Assembly (NCBI GenBank): GCA_012271125.1
Contig: JAAXHB010000114.1
Coordinates: 1-20,297 of the forward strand
Length of the DNA: 20,297 nt
Source: Actinomycetota bacterium
Lineage (GTDB): Bacteria; Actinomycetota; Acidimicrobiia; Acidimicrobiales; Aldehydirespiratoraceae
Reading direction: 5' to 3'
Below, piece after piece: positions 1-6,634 of the stretch; within the stretch, counting starts at the first letter, position 1, and every line of letters starts with the position of its first letter. The position numbers and the translations under genes are program-made. The notes under the pieces are model-generated. The model ran no database searches. It saw only the letters and a list, made by a program, of their open reading frames with translations, and was not told where the DNA came from.

Positions 1-2547
1 GATTACGCCGTCCTGAAATTTAACGACGACATTGGATTGCCAGAGAGCGAACATAACGAGGGGTCCGTGGAGTCTCCCCCTAGGGAGACGCCCATCAGCA
101 ACGTCTATTACGTCTTGGCTGAAGCTGTCCTCGAAACTTATGAGCCGCAGCTCAAAGACGCCGAGCATCTCACCACAATTTCAGGCACCGACCTCGCCGG
201 CAGGCGTTACAAGCCGCTGTTTGACTACTTCGCCCACCGAGACGACGCCTTCCGTGTCCTTACCGCCGACTTCGTCGACACAACCGAAGGCACCGGCATC
301 GTTCATATGGCACCCGGTTTCGGTCTCGACGATCAAGACGTCTGCGAAGCCAACGGAATCGAGATCGGCGAAGTCGTCCCCGTTGACGACAAGGGCTGCT
401 TCACCGACGCTGTTGCCGACTGGGCCGGCGTCAACGTGTTCGAAGCCAACCCGGAGATCATCCGTCACCTCAAAAATGCCTGTCGGGTGCTGCGCCACGA
501 CTCTTATGAGCACAACTATCCGCATTGCTGGCGCACCGACACGCCGATCATTTATAAGGCCATCAGCAGCTGGTATGTGAAGGTCACCGACATTCGTGAG
601 CGTCTCGGAGAGCTAAATCAGCAGATCAACTGGGTGCCCGACCATGTTCGTGACGGGCGGTTCGGCATGTGGCTCGACGGTGCTCGTGACTGGTCGATTA
701 GTCGCAATCGTTTTTGGGGTGCGCCGATTCCGGTGTGGCGAAGCGACAATCCTGAATATCCCCGCACCGATGTTTATGGCTCTATTGATGAGATCGCTGC
801 CGATTTCGGCGTGCGTCCTAATGACCTGCATCGTCCTTATATAGATGAGCTGACCCGCCCCAATCCCGACGATCCGAGCGGTGCTTCGACCATGCGTCGT
901 GTACCGGAGGTGCTTGACTGCTGGTTTGAGTCCGGTTCGATGCCTTTCGCTCAGCTGCATTATCCATTTGAGAACGTCGAGCGTTTCGAAGCGTCGTTTC
1001 CGGCGGATTTCATTGTCGAGTACATCAACCAGACTCGTGGCTGGTTTTACACGTTGCATGTGCTCGCTGGTGCGCTGTTTGACCAGCCGGCGTTTTCCAA
1101 TGTCATCTGCCACGGCATTCTCCTCGCCGACGACGGTGCCAAGCTCTCCAAAAAGCTGCGCAACTACACCGAGCCGACCGACATTTTCGAAAATCAGGGT
1201 GCCGATGCCCTGCGCTGGTATCTGATGGCGTCCAACGTGGTGCGTGGCGGCGATCTGCGGGTCAGCGACACCGGCATTGATGAGGTTGTGCGCCAGGTAC
1301 TGCTGCCGATTTGGAATGCGTATTCGTTTTTCACAATGTATGCCAACGCTGAGAACTACCGAGCAACGCCTCGAGCTACTAGCTCTGATTTGTTGGACAC
1401 TTACATCCTCGCCAAGACCCGCACTCTTGTGGATGCGGTGACGGCTCGCATGGACGCTTATGACCTGCCCGGTGCGACATCTGAGATCGCCGGCTTCATT
1501 GACGCTTTGAACAACTGGTATATCCGACGTTCACGGGATCGTTTCTGGAACGCCACAGGATCTGAGACCGACACCGACGCTTTCGACACCTTGCATCTGG
1601 TGTTAACAATCTTTATGCGCGTCGCTGCGCCGTTTTTGCCGATGATCACAGAGGAGATTTACGCCGGCCTTGTTGACAACAACGGCGGCATGCCAGAGCG
1701 CGCAGATGATGAAGTGTCCGTGGCGTCGCGCCATAGTGCGACGCCAATCAGCAATGGCAACAACTCATCAGTTCATTTATGCGACTGGGTTGATCCTGAC
1801 GCAGAAGGCTTGCCTAACGACCCTGACGGTGTCGCTCGCATGGATTTGCTGCGTGATGCTGCCTCGGTTGCTCTTGGCTTGCGCGAAGACGCCGGATTGC
1901 GTGTCCGTCTACCGCTCACTTCGGCAACCATCGCCGGCGAAGGTGCCGCCGATCTTGAACCGCTTGTTGATTTGCTCGCTTCTGAGATCAATGTCAAGGC
2001 TGTCACCTTGACCGATGACCTCGGCGCTCACGCCCGCCAAGTCCTGCGCCCCAACGGCAGCATCCTCGGCCCGACTCTTGGCAAAGACGTCCAAACTGTT
2101 TATGCCGCTGCTAAATCCGGTGACTGGGTTCTCAACGACGACGGCACCGTCACCGCAGCCGGTCACACCTTGCCCGCTGACAGCTTTGAGCTAGCCGTCG
2201 AATCCAACGACGAAGCAGCAACCGTTGGAGCCTTGCGTAGCGCAAATGTTGTTGTCGTTTTAGATACAACCGTCACCGCTGAGCTTGCTAGCGAAGGCTT
2301 GGCGCGTGATGTCGTTCGTGTGCTCCAAGAAGCTCGCCGCGACGCCGGCCTTGTCGTCACCGACCGCATCACAACCCAGCTCCACACCGACTCAAGTGAA
2401 CTAGCAGAAGCGGTTGAAACCTGGCGTGATTACATCGCTGAGCAAATCCTTGCCACAAGCCTTGAACTAGCTCCCGCAGCGCCTGTCGACGCCCATAGTG
2501 CCAGCGTCGACAACCATCGTTTCAACTACACCATCACCCACGCTTAA
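1..2547 (+). CDS. ileS: Isoleucyl-tRNA synthetase, type 2 (5' end outside window)
   Basis: Charges tRNA-Ile with isoleucine in the cytoplasm and edits mischarged valine. The frame is open from base 1, so the gene enters from the left edge; the TTG at 37 is an internal Leu, not a start. About 848 residues are visible of a family length near 1050. In the fragment, the CP1 editing domain shows GTGIVHMAPGFGLDD (residues 97-111), the post-editing part has DWSISRNRFWGAPIPVW, and the signature loop is KLSKK (381-385) in the place of KMSKS. The anticodon-binding region carries LLPIWNAYSFF, and a long C-terminal domain follows. The KLSKKLRNY form and this C-terminus fit the eukaryote-like type 2 enzyme common in Actinobacteria and often linked to mupirocin tolerance (family knowledge). 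Three stretches without a family counterpart (37-102, 1690-1755, 2484-2512) are in-frame hairpin inserts, listed separately. It is convergent with the oxygenase gene; only 23 bp separate them and no terminator is visible. Confidence 0.96.
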   Translation, partial: DYAVLKFNDDIGLPESEHNEGSVESPPRETPISNVYYVLAEAVLETYEPQLKDAEHLTTISGTDLAGRRYKPLFDYFAHRDDAFRVLTADFVDTTEGTGIVHMAPGFGLDDQDVCEANGIEIGEVVPVDDKGCFTDAVADWAGVNVFEANPEIIRHLKNACRVLRHDSYEHNYPHCWRTDTPIIYKAISSWYVKVTDIRERLGELNQQINWVPDHVRDGRFGMWLDGARDWSISRNRFWGAPIPVWRSDNPEYPRTDVYGSIDEIAADFGVRPNDLHRPYIDELTRPNPDDPSGASTMRRVPEVLDCWFESGSMPFAQLHYPFENVERFEASFPADFIVEYINQTRGWFYTLHVLAGALFDQPAFSNVICHGILLADDGAKLSKKLRNYTEPTDIFENQGADALRWYLMASNVVRGGDLRVSDTGIDEVVRQVLLPIWNAYSFFTMYANAENYRATPRATSSDLLDTYILAKTRTLVDAVTARMDAYDLPGATSEIAGFIDALNNWYIRRSRDRFWNATGSETDTDAFDTLHLVLTIFMRVAAPFLPMITEEIYAGLVDNNGGMPERADDEVSVASRHSATPISNGNNSSVHLCDWVDPDAEGLPNDPDGVARMDLLRDAASVALGLREDAGLRVRLPLTSATIAGEGAADLEPLVDLLASEINVKAVTLTDDLGAHARQVLRPNGSILGPTLGKDVQTVYAAAKSGDWVLNDDGTVTAAGHTLPADSFELAVESNDEAATVGALRSANVVVVLDTTVTAELASEGLARDVVRVLQEARRDAGLVVTDRITTQLHTDSSELAEAVETWRDYIAEQILATSLELAPAAPVDAHSASVDNHRFNYTITHA
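37..102 (+). repeat. In-frame hairpin insert, copy A (in ileS)
   Basis: A 66-bp segment inside the ileS editing domain. It codes for 22 residues beginning LPESEHNE and ending ETPISN, between ...FNDD and the conserved YYVLAEA strand, where relatives have a very short turn. Bases 69-78 (GGAGTCTCCC) pair with 83-92 (GGGAGACGCC) around the loop CCTA, giving a 10-bp stem with one A-G mismatch. Bases 61-101 match copy B (1714-1754) at 33 of 41 positions with no gap. The boundaries are estimates from the alignment to copies B and C. Confidence 0.8.
1690..1755 (+). repeat. In-frame hairpin insert, copy B (in ileS)
   Basis: A 66-bp segment coding for 22 residues from MPERADDE to SATPISN, between TEEIYAGL and VHLCDWVD of the anticodon-binding region, where the family normally has only a few residues. 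Bases 1722-1731 (GGCGTCGCGC) pair with 1736-1745 (GTGCGACGCC) around the loop CATA, a full 10-bp stem with one G-T pair. Compared with copy A, stem pair 7 is G-C instead of T-A, and pair 9 is G-T instead of C-G. Position 3 is C-G where A has a mismatch. The hairpin starts at the third base of a GTG codon in both copies. Confidence 0.82.
2484..2512 (+). repeat. Hairpin near the ileS 3' end, possible diverged copy F
   Basis: Perfect 9-bp inverted repeat: TGTCGACGC (2484-2492) and GCGTCGACA (2504-2512) around an 11-nt loop containing CATAGTGC. It codes for VDAHSASVDN in the C-terminal tail of IleS. The codons CAT AGT GCC correspond in frame to CAT AGT GCG of copy B. The flanks do not align well, so membership of the family is tentative. 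No T-run follows, which argues against a simple terminator. Confidence 0.45.
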
Positions 2548-2570
2548 CCGAGAGACCCGTAGGCATACCG

Positions 2571-3560
2571 CTATGAAACGCGGCGGCCGTCCTCCACGAG
2601 GTTGATTTCCCAAATCACTTTGGCTAATAGATCGGCTGCCGAAATCGCCGGATAACGCAGCGGATATTCATCATTAACGCAACCTGGGATCGGCGTCAAG
2701 ATCGTCCAAGGCGTCGGATGACAAAACTGCACCACCGAATAGCGATCCCCGGCTTGCCCCTCAGCAGCGACGACTTGATGAATCCCAGTCGGAATCATTC
2801 CGTTGGTGAGGTGCTCCAACATGATGCCGGTGTTGATAATCGCTGCTCCCTCAGGCGGGGTGGCGTCGATCCAGCCGTTGTTGGTGCGTACCTGCAGCCC
2901 TGCTGCTGTCGCTCGTGGCAGAGCGGTGATCAAGTTGATGTCGCCGTGCTCAGCCGCCCACACGTATTGCTCGCCCGGTGACGTTTCAATAGGCGGATAA
3001 TGAATCGCCCTTGTGAGCGAGCTGCCGAACTCGGTCATCGTGTCGAAATAGCTCTCCCCCACGCCTAGACCTGCTCCGATGATTCGCAGCACCCGTTTTT
3101 GAATGCCCAGCACTTGGCGATGGAACTCCAGCAGCACCTTTGTGACGCCGGCCATGTCGGCTTCGGGCAGCACCGGCGGGCCGAAGCGCAACGGCTCGGC
3201 TTCACGAATTGGATGGCCAACCGGTAGCTCTTCAGTCCAGTTCAGCATCTCCTTGAAGTCAGGGAAATCCGAAATCGCCGCAGTTTCGGTCAGCAGTCCG
3301 GTGTAGCCCGTCGCACCGTGTGAGCCCGGCACTACATAGGCGTCCTTGCGTTCCTGTGGCAGCGAGAAAAAGGCTTCAAGGTGCGCGTATGCCTCGTCCA
3401 GCATCGTCTCGGACAGGTCGTGAGCCACGTACACGAATCCGGTGGCGAGGCTGCGCATCACCCCGTCAACAACAGCGGCTCGCTGCTCAGCGTTGCCTTG
3501 TTCAAAGGTCAACAAGTCGACGTCAAGGATCGCGTTGCTGGTGCCGTTTTGAACCGCCAT
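2571..3560 (-). CDS. Isopenicillin N synthase-like Fe(II)/2-oxoglutarate oxygenase
   Basis: A cytoplasmic non-haem iron dioxygenase of the IPNS/DIOX_N plus 2OG-FeII_Oxy family; the substrate cannot be told from sequence. With the ATG at 3560 it has 329 residues. The N-terminal DIOX_N region holds ATGFVYVAHDLS and FFSLPQERK. The iron triad is H205-x-D207 (in AAEHGDINL) and H261 (in IHQVV). The co-substrate carboxylate residue is R273, in the RYS motif. The upstream part of the open frame, reaching to 3680, is Gly/Cys-rich and has no family counterpart, so I rejected it. The chosen ATG has no Shine-Dalgarno, but TAGTCT lies 7 nt before it, fitting a leaderless transcript. It stands alone between ileS (convergent) and nrdA (divergent). 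Confidence 0.87.
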   Translation of the reverse strand: MAVQNGTSNAILDVDLLTFEQGNAEQRAAVVDGVMRSLATGFVYVAHDLSETMLDEAYAHLEAFFSLPQERKDAYVVPGSHGATGYTGLLTETAAISDFPDFKEMLNWTEELPVGHPIREAEPLRFGPPVLPEADMAGVTKVLLEFHRQVLGIQKRVLRIIGAGLGVGESYFDTMTEFGSSLTRAIHYPPIETSPGEQYVWAAEHGDINLITALPRATAAGLQVRTNNGWIDATPPEGAAIINTGIMLEHLTNGMIPTGIHQVVAAEGQAGDRYSVVQFCHPTPWTILTPIPGCVNDEYPLRYPAISAADLLAKVIWEINLVEDGRRVS

Positions 3561-3762
3561 ATCGCGCAGACTACCCGCACCCTCTGACGCAACTCCTTTC
3601 CCCACTCCAGACGCCCACCATGCACCACACCTGACACAACATCCCTCACAACTCCCTCCCAAACCCAGACTGCCCGGCACCTACTCACACATTTCGGCGC
3701 ACACGCCGACCACTCCTAAACGCTTATGTCGTAAAGGATTTGTAACTTTTTCGTCATAAAGT

Positions 3763-3792
3763 TTGCGCGTGTAATTTCAATCGTGTTATTTT
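3763..3792 (+). promoter_or_regulatory. Candidate nrdA promoter
   Basis: TTGCGC (3763-3768), an 18-bp spacer and TATTTT (3787-3792), with TG at 3784-3785 making an extended -10. It would start transcription near 3799, just before the first leader hairpin, leaving a leader of about 140 nt. The match is moderate and the position is inferred. Confidence 0.4.
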
Positions 3793-3800
3793 GAGAGGTC

Positions 3801-3861
3801 CACCGTCCCACGGTGATGCCATCACGGTTCGGGCGATTAGCCCACGGGTCGTCCGAACCGT
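3801..3861 (+). promoter_or_regulatory. Structured nrdA leader with overlapping hairpins
   Basis: Three perfect inverted repeats occur in 61 nt. Hairpin 1 is CACCGT/ACGGTG (3801-3806, 3810-3815). Hairpin 2 is GTGAT/ATCAC (3813-3817, 3821-3825). Hairpin 3 is ACGGTTCGG/CCGAACCGT (3824-3832, 3853-3861). The 3' arm of 1 overlaps the 5' arm of 2, and 2 overlaps 3 by two bases. So either 1 plus 3, or 2, can form. This is the geometry of a switching leader, but it matches no riboswitch class that I recognise and no T-run follows. Confidence 0.4.
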
Positions 3862-3940
3862 CTCCCCCACTCCGCATCCACCCCACGACTCAACCGACTC
3901 ACGCGCACCGCCGCCGCCAACGTCACATCGAAAGGCACTC

Positions 3941-6634
3941 ATGACCCTCACTCAGCCGACAACAATCCCAGAAACAAGCCCAGAAATAAACACCGAACCC
4001 GGACTCTTTGACGCACCAGCTGAACTCACAGCCCTCCCCAGCGAGCCCGCTGCCAGCACTAGCAACGACACCCCAAGCATGCGGGTGCGCAAACGCAACG
4101 GCACCCTCGAACCGGTCGATCTAAACAAGATCGTCAACGCTGTCGCCCGCGCCGCTGAAGGACTCCTCGGCGTTGACCCGATGACGATCAGCGCACGCAC
4201 CATCGCCGCCTTAGCCAATGGTGCCACCACCCGCCAACTCGATGAGCTCTCCATCAACACCGCAGCCGGCCTCATCGTCGAAGAACCCAACTACTCCAAG
4301 CTCGCCGCTCGCATGCTCTCCACCTACATCGACAAAGAAGTCCGCAACCAGAACCTCCCCTGGTTCTCCGAGTCGGTCACCTGCGGCCACGCCCTCGGGC
4401 TAATCAGCGACGAAACCGAAGCCCTCGTCCAAACCAACGCCCCAAGCCTCAACGCCGCTATCGACTCCCAGCGTGACCGCCATTTCGAGTTCTTCGGCCT
4501 GCGCACCGTCTATGACCGCTACCTGTTGCGCCATCCCGAAACCCGCAAGGTCATCGAAACCCCGCAGTACTTCTTCATGCGTGTCGCATGCGGGCTCAGC
4601 AACGACGTCAACGAAGCCATTGCCTTCTATGACCTCATCTCCTCGCTTGCTTATCTGCCGTCAAGTCCGACCCTGTTCAACTCCGGCACCACGCATGCGC
4701 AAATGTCAAGCTGCTACCTGCTCGACTCCCCTGAAGACTCCCTTGAAGCCATCTACCGTCGCTACTCCGACATCGCTCAGCTGTCCAAATTCGCCGGTGG
4801 TATCGGCGTGGCATGGCATCGCATCCGCTCCAAAGGCTCGCTCATTCAAGGCACCAACGGCTTGTCCAACGGCATCGTCCCGTGGCTCAAAACCCTGGAT
4901 TCGTCGGTCGCCGCGGTCAATCAGGGCGGACGCCGCAAGGGTGCCGCCTGCGTTTACCTCGAGACCTGGCACGCCGACATTGAGCAGTTCTTAGAGCTGC
5001 GTGACAACACCGGCGACCATTCCCGACGCACCCATCACATCAACCTCGCCAACTGGGTGCCTGACTTGTTTATGGAACGGGTTCAAAACAACTGGCAATG
5101 GAGCCTGTTCGACCCCAAAAAGGTGCCCGAACTTGTTGACACCTACGGCGACGAGTTCCGCCAGATTTATGAACAAGCCGAACGTGATCAGCTATATGAA
5201 CGACAAATCCCAGCTCAGCAGCTTTATTCACGCATGATGCGCACTTTGGCTGAAACCGGCAACGGCTGGATGACATTCAAGGATTCCTCTAACACAAAAT
5301 GCAACCAGACCGGTGCTGTTGCTCCCGACAACGACGCCGGTAATGACGCCAGCAACAACCATGCCGGCAACGATCATGGCAGGGTCGTGCACCTTTCAAA
5401 CCTGTGCACTGAGATCATTGAGGTCACCAGCAAAGACGAAACCGCGGTATGCAACCTCGGCTCAGTCAACCTCTCTGCTTTCACTATCAACAACGACGGT
5501 GCTGGTGGCTTGCTAGAGCGCGAACGCAACGAGGCGGCACCCATCAGCATTGATTTCACACGCCTCGGTGACGTTGTTCAAACCGTCATCAAGTTCCTAG
5601 ACCGTGTTATCGACATCAACTTCTACCCCACCGACGAAGCTGCGTCATCTAATTCGCGTTGGCGTCCTGTCGGGCTTGGTCTAATGGGTCTTCAAGATGT
5701 GTTCTTCAAGCTCGGCATGCCCTTTGACTCCCCCGAGGCCCGTCAGCTCAGCCGTCAAATCAGCGAGCACATTTATTTCAATGCCCTCTGGTCCTCCACC
5801 GAACTCGCCGAAGCCAACGGTGCTCACGATGCCTATGACTTGACCCGCGCAGCCGGCGGCGATCTTCAATTTGACCTCTGGGGTGTTGAGCCGTCAAACG
5901 ATCTCGACTGGCCGGCTTTGCGTGAGCGTGTCGCCAAGCACGGCTTGCGCAACTCGCTTCTAATCGCAATCGCTCCCACCGCTACCATCGCCGCCATCGC
6001 CGGCTGCTCAGAGTGCATCGAACCCCAGGTCTCCAACCTGTTCAAGCGTGAGACCCTCTCAGGTGAGTTCCTACAGATCAATCGTCATCTTGTGTCTGAG
6101 CTCAAGACTCTCGGGCTTTGGGACGCTGAGATGATCGCTGAAATCAAACTCGCTGAAGGCTCAATTCAAGGCATCGAACGCATCCCCGAACGCCTACGAG
6201 CGATTTATCGCACTGCTTGGGAGCTACCGCAGCGTTCGCTAATTGAAATGGCAGCAGATCGTGGCGCATTTATTGACCAGAGCCAGTCGCTGAATCTCTT
6301 TATCGAGTCGCCCACGATTGGCAAGTTGTCGTCTATGTATATGTATGCCTGGCAGTCCGGCCTAAAGACGACTTACTACCTGCGCTCACGTCCTGCCACC
6401 CGCATCAACCAAGCCACAAGCCCCAACGGAAACGGCACGAACGGCTCCGGTCCGCCTCGCCATAGCGAACCCCTGCCTTCTCGCTCCGAGGGCAGCTCGA
6501 CTGCGGAGCCTCGCTTAGTTCCAGCCGCCGACTTCAGCGCTGCTTCAAACGGCGCAGGCAACACCGAATTCCGTGATGCCGAGGCTCTGGCCTGTTCGTT
6601 GGAGAACCCCGAAACATGCGAAGCTTGCCAGTAA
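3941..6634 (+). CDS. nrdA: Ribonucleotide reductase class I, large subunit
   Basis: Catalytic subunit reducing ribonucleoside diphosphates to deoxy forms; works with NrdB, coded directly downstream. 897 residues from the ATG at 3941, which has AAAGG 5-9 nt upstream; the open frame continues up to 3791 but that part is unlike the family. An ATP-cone starts at residue 47 (MRVRKRNG). The active site shows C258 (SSCYL), N487/C489/E491 (SNLCTE) and C504 (VCNLGS). The Tyr pair Y812-Y813 lies on the radical path, and APTATI is present. The C-terminal tail has the C893-x-x-C896 shuttle (ETCEACQ). Three stretches look inserted: 458-481 (low-complexity Asn/Asp/Gly/Ala), 517-538 (insert copy C) and about 820-880 (tail linker with hairpins). 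All catalytic residues are kept. It overlaps nrdB. Confidence 0.96.
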   Translation: MTLTQPTTIPETSPEINTEPGLFDAPAELTALPSEPAASTSNDTPSMRVRKRNGTLEPVDLNKIVNAVARAAEGLLGVDPMTISARTIAALANGATTRQLDELSINTAAGLIVEEPNYSKLAARMLSTYIDKEVRNQNLPWFSESVTCGHALGLISDETEALVQTNAPSLNAAIDSQRDRHFEFFGLRTVYDRYLLRHPETRKVIETPQYFFMRVACGLSNDVNEAIAFYDLISSLAYLPSSPTLFNSGTTHAQMSSCYLLDSPEDSLEAIYRRYSDIAQLSKFAGGIGVAWHRIRSKGSLIQGTNGLSNGIVPWLKTLDSSVAAVNQGGRRKGAACVYLETWHADIEQFLELRDNTGDHSRRTHHINLANWVPDLFMERVQNNWQWSLFDPKKVPELVDTYGDEFRQIYEQAERDQLYERQIPAQQLYSRMMRTLAETGNGWMTFKDSSNTKCNQTGAVAPDNDAGNDASNNHAGNDHGRVVHLSNLCTEIIEVTSKDETAVCNLGSVNLSAFTINNDGAGGLLERERNEAAPISIDFTRLGDVVQTVIKFLDRVIDINFYPTDEAASSNSRWRPVGLGLMGLQDVFFKLGMPFDSPEARQLSRQISEHIYFNALWSSTELAEANGAHDAYDLTRAAGGDLQFDLWGVEPSNDLDWPALRERVAKHGLRNSLLIAIAPTATIAAIAGCSECIEPQVSNLFKRETLSGEFLQINRHLVSELKTLGLWDAEMIAEIKLAEGSIQGIERIPERLRAIYRTAWELPQRSLIEMAADRGAFIDQSQSLNLFIESPTIGKLSSMYMYAWQSGLKTTYYLRSRPATRINQATSPNGNGTNGSGPPRHSEPLPSRSEGSSTAEPRLVPAADFSAASNGAGNTEFRDAEALACSLENPETCEACQ
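5311..5382 (+). repeat. Low-complexity in-frame insert in nrdA
   Basis: Codes for a run including DNDAGNDASNNHAGNDHG immediately before the active-site strand RVVHLSNLC. Relatives usually have a much shorter link here. The DNA repeats GCCGG(T/C)AA(T/C)GA-like units and holds CCATG/CATGG arms (5359-5363, 5375-5379). It may be an eroded insert or a simple repeat expansion. Confidence 0.4.
5510..5548 (+). repeat. In-frame insert, copy C lacking the hairpin (in nrdA)
   Basis: Codes for LLERERNEAAPIS between LSAFTI and the conserved IDFTRLGDVV, where NrdA proteins usually have a short turn. The first 24 bases match copy A at 20 positions, and CCCATCAGC at 5540-5548 is identical to A. The middle of A and B, which carries the hairpin, is absent: one codon in place of nine. 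The frame is the same as in A and B. Confidence 0.6.
6451..6509 (+). repeat. Hairpin cluster in the nrdA tail, possible diverged copy D
   Basis: TCGC-CATA-GCGA (6457-6468) has the same CATA loop as copy B. It codes for PPRHSEPLPS, against ASRHSATPIS in B, in the same frame (CGC CAT AGC versus CGC CAT AGT). It is followed by CTGCC-TT-CTCG / CGAG-GGCAG (6473-6483, 6487-6495) and by overlapping GCTCCG/CGGAGC arms (6483-6488, 6504-6509). It lies in the flexible linker before the C-terminal cysteine pair. Confidence 0.45.

Larger units (their letters stand above)
3561..3940. other. Divergent intergenic region upstream of nrdA
   Basis: 380 bp between the oxygenase start and the nrdA start. The oxygenase side carries a TANNNT hexamer (AGACTA on this strand, 3568-3573). 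The middle (about 3715-3795) is AT-richer and holds the likely nrdA promoter. The rest is a GC-rich leader with three overlapping hairpins. I searched for paired NrdR-box palindromes of the ACA-CWATATWTWG-TGT type and found none that I would defend. No small gene is evident. Confidence 0.6.

Noticed and set aside
37..39. TTG as the start of ileS.
   Set aside because: The frame is open to base 1 and the upstream codons (DYAVLKFNDD) fit the IleS editing domain.
2484..2512. Rho-independent terminator for ileS.
   Set aside because: The hairpin is inside the coding region and no T-run follows.
3561..3680. N-terminal extension of the oxygenase.
   Set aside because: Gly/Cys-rich, unlike the family, with no ribosome binding site at its ATG; the leaderless ATG at 3560 fits better.
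3700..3800. NrdR boxes upstream of nrdA.
   Set aside because: No paired 16-bp near-palindromes of the expected form could be found by eye.
3791..3940. N-terminal extension of NrdA.
   Set aside because: Pro/Ser/His-rich translation of the structured leader; AAAGG precedes the ATG at 3941, which starts a normal NrdA.
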